From the NCBI GenBank assembly GCA_003223025.1, contig QHXR01000001.1, forward strand, positions 632,248-696,247: a stretch of 64,000 nucleotides of DNA, read 5' to 3'. The translations under genes and the position numbers were made by a program. This DNA comes from Acidobacteriota bacterium (GTDB taxonomy: Bacteria > Acidobacteriota > Blastocatellia > Pyrinomonadales > Pyrinomonadaceae). Each line of letters opens with the position of its first letter. The first letter of the stretch is position 1. This document shows positions 10,472 to 17,943 of this stretch, one piece after another. The notes under the pieces were generated by a model that had not been told where the DNA came from, searched no databases, and saw nothing but the letters and a program-made list of their open reading frames with translations.

Positions 10472-10561
<90 letters not shown>

Positions 10562-10618
10562 GCGAAGTTATTAATCATAAAGGCTGAGGTCTGAAAATAT
10601 CAAGCGAGGTTCTGACTC

Positions 10619-10711
10619 CGTTTTGAGTCCCGCCTCTAGGCGGCAACAGCCTTTGGTCATCGATTGGTCGTAGGTCCGCGAAATAGCCGCCTGAAGGCGG
10701 GACTCAAAACG
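10619..10711. repeat. inverted repeat, TTTTGAGTCCCGCCT family
   Basis: Arms of about 26 nt (10619-10644 and 10686-10711) built around CGTTTTGAGTCCCGCCT and AGGCGGGACTCAAAACG, ending 1 nt before the tadA stop. The same sequence family recurs at 22711-22781 upstream of the alcohol dehydrogenase. Confidence 0.8.
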
Positions 10712-10712
10712 A

Positions 10713-11198
10713 CTACCGTCGTTCGCGGAAAAACTTCTGCATCAGCGTCCGGCATTCATCGGCAAGCAGACCCGACGTAATCTCGATGCGATGATTCAGC
10801 GCCTCATTATCGCAGAGCCGGAATAACGTCTCGACGGCTCCGAATCGCTCATCATGCGCGCCGAATACGAGACGCTTGATCCGCGCATTGACGAGAGCAC
10901 CGGCACACATCACGCACGGCTCGATCGTTGAATAGACGGTCATCCCCGTCAATCGATAGTTCTTTCGCAGCTCCGCCGCTCGCCTCAGCACCCGGATCTC
11001 AGCATGCCCGGTCGGATCATTGTCCGTGATCGTGCGGTTCGAAGTCGCACCGATGACCTGACCATTTTCATCAACGATGCACGCTCCGATCGGAACCTCG
11101 CCAAACTCCGTCCCGCGATACGCAGCCGTCAAAGCAACGCGCATAAAAATCTCGTCGTACTCGGCACTCGTGAGCTCTCGCTGGCAAATTTCTTGCAT
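10713..11198 (-). CDS. tadA: tRNA adenosine(34) deaminase
   Basis: Zinc deaminase that converts A34 to inosine in tRNA-Arg(ACG). With the ATG at 11198 it is 161 aa. The start was chosen because MQEICQRELTSAEYDE leads directly into the family core; the 20 codons upstream look non-coding. The catalytic HAE is at H65-E67 (TGHAEIRVLRRA), and zinc ligands C95 and C98 lie in PCVMCAGA. RLVFGAHDERFGA supports TadA rather than a general CMP/dCMP deaminase. No Shine-Dalgarno is visible, so a leaderless or weakly initiated message is possible. It is divergent from the DUF2270 gene. Confidence 0.93.
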   Translation of the reverse strand: MQEICQRELTSAEYDEIFMRVALTAAYRGTEFGEVPIGACIVDENGQVIGATSNRTITDNDPTGHAEIRVLRRAAELRKNYRLTGMTVYSTIEPCVMCAGALVNARIKRLVFGAHDERFGAVETLFRLCDNEALNHRIEITSGLLADECRTLMQKFFRERR

Positions 11199-11278
11199 CA
11201 AATACGTATTAGTGTAGAATTTTGTTGAGTGATGGCATGCTCCCGCCTTATCGCTCACTCAAAACCCTCGAGCGTAAT

Positions 11279-12214
11279 ATGAAAGACAATGTTCGGCCTA
11301 CACCTCGTTCGGCCGACGATGACATTCACATCACAAACGTCCCCGAATCCTTCCGAGCCTTTGCTGAGGAAGTTCATAAGCGTAATCAAAAACCGAGGAC
11401 GACCCCGCTCACGCTACCGCAGAAGTTGGCACCTGCCGAGTTTAACACGGCGATGGTGCATTTTTATCGAGGCGAGGTCCAGCGTTCGAACATCTGGCGT
11501 AACCGGCTCGACGCAACGACGAACTGGGCGGTGATCACGGGCGGTGCGACGTTGTCATTCGTTTTCAGCTCTCCCGACAATCCGCATTTCGCGATTCCGA
11601 TCAACTCGATCCTCGTATCGATCTTCCTATTCATGGAAGCCCGACGATATCGATATTACGAAGTCTGGGCGAATCGCGTCCGCGTCCTCGAAACCGGTTA
11701 CTTTGCCCCGATGCTGTCGCACCGGACGATACCGCCGGATAAGGAATGGGCCGAGCACATCGCGGCGGACTTGCTTGCACCGCATTTTACGATCAGCGTT
11801 TGGGAAGCTCTCGGACGTCGCCTGCGCGCGAACTATCTCTGGATCTTTATCCTTCTCGCCCTTTCGTGGACGTTGAAGATCTACATTCATCCGTCACCGA
11901 TCCCGTCGATCACTGCCGATGACCGCCGACTGTTTTGGGACGTTTTCGAAAAGCGTGCGACGATCGGGCTTGCTCCGGGTTGGTTCGTGATGATCGTCGG
12001 TCTGGTATTCAACTTCGCGATCTTCTTCGTCGCGTTCAGTACGCTGAAACTGCGCGATGCGTCGAGCGAAGTGCTTCCGGTCGAAGGCTTCGAATGGCAT
12101 CCGTTCAAGCAGGTCTCGGAATGGGCCGAAGGCAATCTCAAACGCCGCAACACGATCCGCCGCTCGAAGAAAGCACGCAACCGGATGCGATCCATTCACA
12201 AAACCGAAGCTTAA
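11279..12214 (+). CDS. DUF2270 family predicted membrane protein
   Basis: A 311-aa protein recognised by the DUF2270 core (MVHFYRGEVQRSNIWRNRLDATTNWAVITGGATLSF ... EARRYRYYEVWANRVRVLETGYFAPML). Hydrophobic segments near WAVITGGATLSFVF, INSILVSIFLFM, LWIFILLALSWTLKIYI and GWFVMIVGLVFNFAIFFVAF suggest four membrane helices. The C-terminal tail is strongly basic. The start was placed at MKDNVRPTPRS; a frame open to 11222 exists but is not protein-like. Function is unknown for the family. Confidence 0.85.
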   Translation: MKDNVRPTPRSADDDIHITNVPESFRAFAEEVHKRNQKPRTTPLTLPQKLAPAEFNTAMVHFYRGEVQRSNIWRNRLDATTNWAVITGGATLSFVFSSPDNPHFAIPINSILVSIFLFMEARRYRYYEVWANRVRVLETGYFAPMLSHRTIPPDKEWAEHIAADLLAPHFTISVWEALGRRLRANYLWIFILLALSWTLKIYIHPSPIPSITADDRRLFWDVFEKRATIGLAPGWFVMIVGLVFNFAIFFVAFSTLKLRDASSEVLPVEGFEWHPFKQVSEWAEGNLKRRNTIRRSKKARNRMRSIHKTEA

Positions 12215-12220
12215 GAATTG

Positions 12221-12384
12221 TTCCCGCGAAAAACGCGAAAGGACGCGAAACAAGAGGAAGATATCTGCCCGCGGATAACGCGAATAGACGCCAATGGAAT
12301 CAATTCTTCATTAGCGTGCATTCGCGTTATTCGCGGGCAAGTGTTTGCTTATTTTTCGCGTCTTTTCGCGTTTTTCGCGGGCAA
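12221..12384. repeat. nested inverted repeat, CGCGAAAAACGCGAAAGGACGCG type
   Basis: The outer arms (12221-12253 and 12345-12384) are made of CGCGAAA words. The inner arms (about 12266-12296 and 12310-12341) repeat GCCCGCGGATAACGCGAATAGACGC-like words. Together they fill the gap between the DUF2270 and zinc ribbon genes, starting 6 nt after the stop codon. Confidence 0.85.
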
Positions 12385-12450
12385 TATTTTTCTTATCCGT
12401 CTCGGTCTGGTATTTTTTTTCTATCTATTAACGCAGGGGAGATACACTTT

Positions 12451-12738
12451 ATGCCGATTGATCTGGAAGACCGCGGGCGAGCGCTCGAGAACGAATACTT
12501 TCATCGCAAGGAACAGGAGCTGATCGAAAAGTTGAGGGCTCACATGGCCGTCGAGAACGCCGAGGATGCGGGGATGGATTGCCCTCGATGTGACGGCCGA
12601 TTGCAGGAAGCCGACTACGAACACATCAAGATCGATGTCTGCGACAAATGCCACGGGGTTTGGTTCGACGCGGGAGAGCTTGCGCAAGTTATCGATAAAG
12701 ATAAGGACGGCGGTTGGTTCAGCCGACTCTTTGACTAA
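12451..12738 (+). CDS. small TFIIB-type zinc ribbon protein
   Basis: A 95-aa cytosolic protein. A charged helical N-terminus (RGRALENEYFHRKEQELIEKLRAHMA) precedes a four-cysteine zinc ribbon, CPRCDGRLQEADYEHIKIDVCDKCHGVWFDAGEL, the zf-TFIIB signature with its C-x-x-C...C-x-x-C and VWFDxGEL. The start was chosen at 12451 because AGGGGAGA precedes it; the open frame upstream is the inverted repeat. It ends 4 nt before the GTG of the esterase gene. The exact role is unknown. Confidence 0.88.
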   Translation: MPIDLEDRGRALENEYFHRKEQELIEKLRAHMAVENAEDAGMDCPRCDGRLQEADYEHIKIDVCDKCHGVWFDAGELAQVIDKDKDGGWFSRLFD

Positions 12739-12742
12739 GATC

Positions 12743-13645
12743 GTGAATACAAAAAAGAAATTGTCTCTGAAACTCGGATTACTCGCGATCAGCGTGATGA
12801 CGACTTTCGCGGGCCTCGCGATCGGTCAAGCGTCGTCGCCAACTTCGCTTGCAACGGTACGCACCGAGAAGCTCGCAAGCAAGCTGATGGGCCGGGAGAT
12901 GCCGTATCGGATCATCCTTCCCCCCACATATTCAAAGGAAAACTCGTCGGAACGCTTTCCCGTCGTCTATCTCCTTCACGGGCTCACAGGTCACTACGAT
13001 AATTGGACCGACAAGACGAGAGTCGCTCGGCTTACCGGGAGCGCAGATTTCATCATCGTCACCCCTGAAGGCGAAGACGGCTGGTACACCGACAGTGCTA
13101 CGAAGCCGAACGACAAGTACGACAGCTACATTGTCAAAGAATTGATTCCCGAGGTCGATAAGAAATATCGGACGATCGCTGATCGCGATCATCGAGCGAT
13201 CGCCGGACTTTCGATGGGCGGTTTCGGCTCGTTGAAGTTCGGTTTGAAATATCCCGAGATGTTTGTGCTCGCCGGGTCGTTCAGCGGAGCGCTCGGAGCG
13301 GCGTCGATAACGGAGAAAAATTTTCCCGGTGCAATCGGAAAAACGATCGATGCGATCTTCGGACCTGACGGCAGCGATGTGCGCAAGGCAAATGATCCGT
13401 TTGCGATCGTTCGAAGCGCGACGCCGGACCAGATCAGGAAGTTTCCGTTTTTGTATCTCGACTGCGGGACCGAAGATTTTCTTTTTCAAAACAACCGCGA
13501 ATTTGATTCGCTTCTGATCGAGAAGAAAGTTTCGCACGAATTCCGAGAGTTGCCCGGAGCGCACAACTGGATTTTCTGGGATGCCCAGGTCGAGGAGTTT
13601 TTGCAGGTTGCGGCGAAACATATCGGGACAGTTTCGAAACCGTAG
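12743..13645 (+). CDS. secreted alpha/beta-hydrolase esterase (PF00756-like)
   Basis: A 300-aa exported esterase. The GTG start at 12743 gives a signal peptide (VNTKKKLSLKLGLLAISVMTTFAGLAIGQA). The fold features are FPVVYLLHGLTGHYDNW (oxyanion region), the nucleophile elbow GLSMGG with S157, an acid-bearing FLYLDCGTEDFLF strand, and GAHNWIFWDAQVEEFL containing the catalytic His. This resembles the antigen-85/esterase D family. Substrate unknown; acyl esters of sugars or lipids are likely. It starts just after the zinc ribbon gene. Confidence 0.88.
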   Translation: MNTKKKLSLKLGLLAISVMTTFAGLAIGQASSPTSLATVRTEKLASKLMGREMPYRIILPPTYSKENSSERFPVVYLLHGLTGHYDNWTDKTRVARLTGSADFIIVTPEGEDGWYTDSATKPNDKYDSYIVKELIPEVDKKYRTIADRDHRAIAGLSMGGFGSLKFGLKYPEMFVLAGSFSGALGAASITEKNFPGAIGKTIDAIFGPDGSDVRKANDPFAIVRSATPDQIRKFPFLYLDCGTEDFLFQNNREFDSLLIEKKVSHEFRELPGAHNWIFWDAQVEEFLQVAAKHIGTVSKP

Positions 13646-13662
13646 GGGTCATTGTTTGCAAA

Positions 13663-14067
13663 ATGAAACGGATCGTCATTACTGCCTTCTTCGTTTTAAT
13701 CTTTGGCATTTCCGTTTCGGCTCAGGAGAAGACGGACGTCAAAGACGAAGCCGCTGCGCAAATGCTGCTCGGACGGCACCAGGTTTCCCTTCAGTGGATC
13801 AGCTGGGATTACTTCGGCGTGGCTACCGTAACAAAGAAAGGAGATCTGTTTCAGATTTCCGGACGGATCTTATCAATCAGCGCAACGGAATTTAAATTCC
13901 GAGGCGAGATCATAACGAGCGTCGGTCACATTAACGACGGGCTGTCCTGCTCACGAGTTGGAACATCGACTTTCAAGATCACCGGGACGCGTCGCTACTG
14001 GCGTCTACAGCAAATGGATAATCCGTGCGATCACGTAACTGATTACGTCGATATTTATTTTAGATAA
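13663..14067 (+). CDS. small exported protein of unknown function
   Basis: 134 aa with a clear signal peptide (MKRIVITAFFVLIFGISVSAQ). The mature part is mostly beta-strand-like (VSLQWISWDYFGVATVTKKGDLFQISGRI) with two cysteines (GLSCS and NPCDHV) that could form a disulfide. No family is recognised. It lies 17 nt after the esterase stop in the same direction, so co-transcription is plausible. Confidence 0.7.
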   Translation: MKRIVITAFFVLIFGISVSAQEKTDVKDEAAAQMLLGRHQVSLQWISWDYFGVATVTKKGDLFQISGRILSISATEFKFRGEIITSVGHINDGLSCSRVGTSTFKITGTRRYWRLQQMDNPCDHVTDYVDIYFR

Positions 14068-14090
14068 CGCGACTGAAGGCGGCGGATGCG

Positions 14091-14217
14091 ACTGGACCGC
14101 AGGCATCCCTGCCTGCAACGCCGTGGCTTCCGCGGCGTCAAACCTCTCGGCTGTCGAATCGTGAGAGTAGATTTTCGTGCTTCTCACTCATGCAGGCAGG
14201 GATGCCTGCGGTCCAGT
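14091..14217. repeat. 27-bp perfect inverted repeat with 73-nt loop
   Basis: Arms at 14091-14117 and 14191-14217 (ACTGGACCGCAGGCATC... / ...GATGCCTGCGGTCCAGT) are perfectly complementary. The arm itself contains an internal palindrome (GCAGGCATCCCTGCCTGC). It lies immediately upstream of the M24 peptidase start at 14230. Confidence 0.9.
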
Positions 14218-14229
14218 CCATTTCGATAT

Positions 14230-15477
14230 ATGAAACATCTGACATTTGCAATTATCGTTATCGCCGCGTTCGCACTAAATCTCTTCGCCCAAAATGAGCG
14301 CCCGGCGCGCATCGCTGAGATCCAATCCGCCCTTCAAAAAGAAAAACTCGACGGATGGCTGTTCTACGATTTCCGTGGGAGCGATATTCTGACTCCGCGC
14401 ATTTTGAAAACAGAACGCCTGGGCGGATCGCGTCGCTGGTTCTATTACATTCCCGCATCCGGTGAGCCGGTAAAAGTGGTTCACGCGATCGAGCCGGATC
14501 AGATCGATGTTCTCCCCGGAAAGAAACTCATCTATCGGGAATGGTCGTTGCTAAAGTCGCAAGTGAAAACTGCGATCGGCTCGGGCAAACGGATCGCGAT
14601 GCAGTATTCGCCGAATAACGACATCCCATACATCTCGCGTGTCGATGCCGGTACGATCGAGATGGTGAGATCGCTTGGGGTAGATATCATCACGAGTGCA
14701 GATCTCGTCCAACAGTTCGAAGCCGTGTGGACGGACGATCAGCTCGCGATGCACAAAGAAGCGAATGCGAAACTGCAGAAGATAATCGTCGAGGCCTTCG
14801 GAGAAATAAAACGTCGTATGATCGCGAATGAGCCGACGACCGAGGTCGATGTTCAGAAGTTTATGATGAAGCGATTTTCGGAAGAGGGAATGCGGGCCGA
14901 GCCGATGATCGTCGCCGTAAATGCGAACGCCGCATCGCCCCATTATTTTCCTGACGCGGAACACAATTCGCCGATCAGGCGCGGAGATCTTGTTCTCATC
15001 GACTCGGTTTCAAAACTGACGAAACCGAAAGCTCCCGCCGTCGATCTGACATGGGTCGGATATGTCGGTGACAGAGTTCCCGAAGAGTACGTCAAGATCT
15101 GGAACATCGTGTACGGAGCGCAGCAAGCGGCATTCAACTTCGTTAAGACCTCGTTTCAAAATCACAAGTCGATCCGCGGAGCCGATGTCGATGACGTTTC
15201 CCGTGCCGTCATACGAAAAGCCGGTTACGCCGATCAGTTTCTCCATCGAACGGGCCATTCGATCGGAGAAGAAGGACACGGCAACGGAGCGAACATCGAC
15301 AATCTCGAAACGCGCGATTCTCGCCGTCTTATTCCGGGCACCGCATTCTCGATCGAACCCGGAATCTACCTCGAAGGGAAGTTCGGAATTCGGTCCGAGA
15401 TCGATGTCTATGTCAGCGAAAACGACGCGATCATCACGGCGCCCCATCAAACGGAAATTCTCGCGATCATGAAGTGA
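14230..15477 (+). CDS. exported M24-family metallopeptidase (Xaa-Pro aminopeptidase-like)
   Basis: 415 aa. The start at 14230 gives a signal peptide (MKHLTFAIIVIAAFALNLFAQ). A creatinase-like N-terminal domain (RIAEIQSALQKEKLDGWLFYDFRGSD) is followed by the pita-bread M24 domain. Metal ligands are visible as Asp in GDLVLIDS, Asp in AVDLTWVGYVGD, His in HRTGHSIGEEGHG, and Glu in FSIEPGIY and RSEIDVYV. The usual DxGxxxxGYxxDxTR spacing is altered (LIDSVSKLTKPKAPAVDLTW), so activity should not be assumed to match textbook PepP. Secretion is unusual for PepP but common for this variant. Confidence 0.85.
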   Translation: MKHLTFAIIVIAAFALNLFAQNERPARIAEIQSALQKEKLDGWLFYDFRGSDILTPRILKTERLGGSRRWFYYIPASGEPVKVVHAIEPDQIDVLPGKKLIYREWSLLKSQVKTAIGSGKRIAMQYSPNNDIPYISRVDAGTIEMVRSLGVDIITSADLVQQFEAVWTDDQLAMHKEANAKLQKIIVEAFGEIKRRMIANEPTTEVDVQKFMMKRFSEEGMRAEPMIVAVNANAASPHYFPDAEHNSPIRRGDLVLIDSVSKLTKPKAPAVDLTWVGYVGDRVPEEYVKIWNIVYGAQQAAFNFVKTSFQNHKSIRGADVDDVSRAVIRKAGYADQFLHRTGHSIGEEGHGNGANIDNLETRDSRRLIPGTAFSIEPGIYLEGKFGIRSEIDVYVSENDAIITAPHQTEILAIMK

Positions 15478-15496
15478 GGTTGAGAAACTGCAGACA

Positions 15497-15579
15497 ATTA
15501 ACCGCAGATAACACAGATGACGCAGATAAAGAATCTTTAGAAATTTCTATCTGCGTCATCAGCGTTATCTGCGGTTAAT
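15497..15579. repeat. inverted word repeat, CCGCAGATAACACAGATGACGCAGAT type
   Basis: Arms of about 32 nt (15497-15530, 15549-15579) with near-complete complementarity: ATTAACCGCAGATAAC... against ...GTTATCTGCGGTTAAT. Located between the M24 peptidase stop and the inositol monophosphatase start. A related word family is at 59764-59856. Confidence 0.9.
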
Positions 15580-15628
15580 ATCGGCGGAGTTCCCGGCCTA
15601 TGCCCGCGATAAGTTAAACTCAAACTCA

Positions 15629-16390
15629 ATGCTTAATTTCGCAATCGAAACTGTCCAACAGGCCGGCCACATTCTCATGGAGAAGTTCGGCCGCATAACG
15701 GTCATGAAAAAAGGGGACATCAATCTCGTCACTGAAGCTGATCTCGCCTCCGAAAGTCACATCATCGAACGCATCCGATCGTATTATCCGAAGCACTCGA
15801 TCCTCGCGGAAGAATCCGGCGAAGCGGTCGTCAAAGGCGGAGACACGAGCTGGAAGTGGATCATAGATCCGTTGGATGGGACGACGAACTACGCTCACGG
15901 ATATCCGTGCTTTTGCGTCACGATCGCGCTCGAGCACGACGGCGAGATCGTGCTCGGCGTAACATTTGATCCGACACGCGACGAGCTCTTCGCTGCCGAG
16001 CGCGGACGCGGAGCGACTTTGAACGGAAAGCCGATCCGGGTGTCGTCGACCGAAAAACTCGGCGACTCGCTGATCGTCACCGGATTCCCTTACGACTTCA
16101 AACAGAAACCGAATTTCGCACGACATCTTAATGAATTTCTGTTTCACTCGCGTGGTGTTCGACGCGATGGATCGGCTGCGATCGACATGGCTTACGTCGC
16201 ATGCGGACGCTTCGACGGATTTTGGGAAGAAGGTTTGAATCCGTGGGATGTTGCAGCGGGAACGCTTTTGATCGAAGAAGCCGGCGGCGTAGTGAGTTAC
16301 TACGACGGATCCAAATACAGCATTTACAGTCCGCCGATCGTCGCAAGTAATGGCGGGATCCACTCGCAGATGCTTGATGTTCTTAAGTAA
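15629..16390 (+). CDS. suhB: inositol monophosphatase family protein
   Basis: 253 aa; hydrolyses inositol monophosphates or related sugar phosphates in the cytosol. Mg-binding signatures are present: the Glu-Glu pair in ILAEESGE, the DPLDGTTNYAHGYP motif, and NPWDVAAGTLLIEEAGG near the C-terminus. KKGDINLVTEADLASE is the usual N-terminal block. Length and motif order match SuhB-like enzymes; the exact substrate (inositol-1-P, histidinol-P or another) cannot be told from sequence. Confidence 0.92.
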   Translation: MLNFAIETVQQAGHILMEKFGRITVMKKGDINLVTEADLASESHIIERIRSYYPKHSILAEESGEAVVKGGDTSWKWIIDPLDGTTNYAHGYPCFCVTIALEHDGEIVLGVTFDPTRDELFAAERGRGATLNGKPIRVSSTEKLGDSLIVTGFPYDFKQKPNFARHLNEFLFHSRGVRRDGSAAIDMAYVACGRFDGFWEEGLNPWDVAAGTLLIEEAGGVVSYYDGSKYSIYSPPIVASNGGIHSQMLDVLK

Positions 16391-16480
16391 GTTTCTAGTT
16401 TCCGGTTTCTAGTTTCGATTTCTCGTTCTTGTCTAACCTGAACTTCCGAAACTAGAAACTAGGAACCGGAAACTCGAAAC
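16391..16480. repeat. inverted word repeat, GTTTCTAGTTTCCGG type
   Basis: Arms 16391-16422 and 16449-16480 alternate GTTTCTAGTTTC and GAAACTAGAAACTAGG. The first arm begins directly after the TAA stop of the inositol monophosphatase gene. Confidence 0.9.
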
Positions 16481-16549
16481 GCACCGACGCTCGTTTTTCC
16501 ATGCGAAACGCTGTGTGCTACCTTTAGAACTTAATTTTCTGCCAAAACT

Positions 16550-17422
16550 ATGTCGTGGTTTCGCCGAGACAAACCGAAGATCGAAGATCAGGATCTTGAT
16601 GAAGAGCGCAAGGTTAAGACCGAAGGCATCTTCGTCAAATGTCCGGAGTGCGACGCTTCGTTATATAAGCGTGAGCTGATCGAATCGTTCCAGGTCTGCC
16701 CGCACTGTGACTATCACTTCCGCTTCGGTGCGAGAGAGCGTCTGGATTCTTTGTTCAACGAGGGGAATTATGAGCAGCTCGACGAAGATGTTACCTCGCA
16801 CGATCCGTTGAATTTCGTCGACACGAAACCGTACAAAGATCGAATCGTCTCCGCGAAAGAAAGCTCGGGGCTTCCCGAAGCGATCGTGTCGGGAACGGGA
16901 AAGGTCGGCGGGCATCTCGTTTATGCCGGGGCGATGGATATGTCGTTCATTGGCGGATCCATGGGCTCGGCGGTCGGTGAAAAGATCACGCGATTGATCG
17001 AGCGTGCGATCGATAATCAGGGCGCGGTCATCATCTTTTCCGCATCCGGCGGTGCGCGAATGCAGGAAGGAACTCTCAGTCTGATGCAGATGGGAAAGAT
17101 CTCGGCGGCTCTGGCGATGCTTCACGAAGCACGTCTGCCGTTCATATCTGTCTTGACCGATCCGACGACGGGCGGCGTAACGGCGAGCTTCGCGATGCTT
17201 GGCGATGTGATCATGGCCGAACCGAAGGCGCTGATCGGATTCGCCGGCCCACGTGTTATCGAACAGACGATCCGGCAGAAACTGCCGAAGGGGTTTCAAC
17301 GAAGCGAATTTCTTCTCGAACATGGAATGGTCGATCTTGTCGTTGATCGACGCAAACTGCGCGAATCCATCATCCGAGTTCTGGACTTTATGATGAATAA
17401 GAGCGTCGCGACATCGTCGTAG
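16550..17422 (+). CDS. accD: acetyl-CoA carboxylase carboxyltransferase subunit beta
   Basis: 290 aa; the beta half of the carboxyltransferase that makes malonyl-CoA for fatty-acid synthesis. The N-terminal zinc ribbon has C31, C34, C50 and C53. The crotonase-like core shows SFIGGSMGSAVGEKITRLIE, SASGGARMQEG (oxyanion region) and LTDPTTGGVTASFAMLGD. No accA is adjacent; a biotin carboxylase gene lies 22 kb away in this window. Confidence 0.96.
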   Translation: MSWFRRDKPKIEDQDLDEERKVKTEGIFVKCPECDASLYKRELIESFQVCPHCDYHFRFGARERLDSLFNEGNYEQLDEDVTSHDPLNFVDTKPYKDRIVSAKESSGLPEAIVSGTGKVGGHLVYAGAMDMSFIGGSMGSAVGEKITRLIERAIDNQGAVIIFSASGGARMQEGTLSLMQMGKISAALAMLHEARLPFISVLTDPTTGGVTASFAMLGDVIMAEPKALIGFAGPRVIEQTIRQKLPKGFQRSEFLLEHGMVDLVVDRRKLRESIIRVLDFMMNKSVATSS

Positions 17423-17432
17423 TGGTTTTTCA

Positions 17433-17470
17433 TTAAGTAATTACTTAATTATGTAATTACGTAATTAATT
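17433..17470. repeat. AT-rich palindromic word repeat (TAATTACGTAATTA)
   Basis: AAGTAATTACTTAATTATG then TAATTACGTAATTAATT: alternating self-complementary 7-8 nt words just after accD and before the DinB-like gene. Confidence 0.6.
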
Positions 17471-17499
17471 GGAAGAGTAAACGCATCGTGCTGTGACCT

Positions 17500-17943
17500 A
17501 TGCTTCAAGAAATTCTCATCGAACTTTACGAACGCGACCTGAATAAACTCAAAACTGAGATCGAACAGTTCAAGGTCGAAAACGATCTTTGGAAAACGAG
17601 CGGTGAGATCACGAATTCCGCGGGCAATCTCTGCCAACATCTTTTAGGCAATCTTCAACATTTTATCGGAGCGACGCTTGGCGATAGCGGATACATTCGC
17701 GATCGCGATTCGGAATTCGCGAGCAAAAATTCTTCCAGGGAAGAGTTGCTGAAAGAGATCGACACGACACTCGCTGTCGTAAAGAAAACTTTAAGTAAAC
17801 TCGACGACGACGACTTTGCGAAGACCTATCCGATCGAGGTATTCGGCACTCCGCAAACAACCGGATCGTTTCTCACGCATCTGACGACGCACTTCAACTA
17901 TCACCTCGGTCAGATCAACTATCACCGCCGCCTTGTTTCGTGA
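17500..17943 (+). CDS. DinB/DUF1572-like four-helix protein
   Basis: 147 aa. The helical pattern and metal-type histidines fit the DinB superfamily DUF1572 subgroup: an early His in GNLCQHLLGNLQHFIGATLG and a later pair in LTHLTTHFNYHLGQINYHRRL. The superfamily contains metal-binding, possibly thiol-transferase-like proteins with mostly unknown substrates. Its TGA overlaps the GTG start of folC (GTGA), implying translational coupling. Confidence 0.8.
   Translation: MLQEILIELYERDLNKLKTEIEQFKVENDLWKTSGEITNSAGNLCQHLLGNLQHFIGATLGDSGYIRDRDSEFASKNSSREELLKEIDTTLAVVKKTLSKLDDDDFAKTYPIEVFGTPQTTGSFLTHLTTHFNYHLGQINYHRRLVS

Noticed and set aside
15626-16363. 245-codon open frame antisense to the inositol monophosphatase gene
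   Set aside because: No family signal, basic low-quality composition, and it mirrors codon bias of the real gene on the other strand. The same applies to long antisense frames under uvrA, dnaX, greA, pfkA and the repeat proteins.
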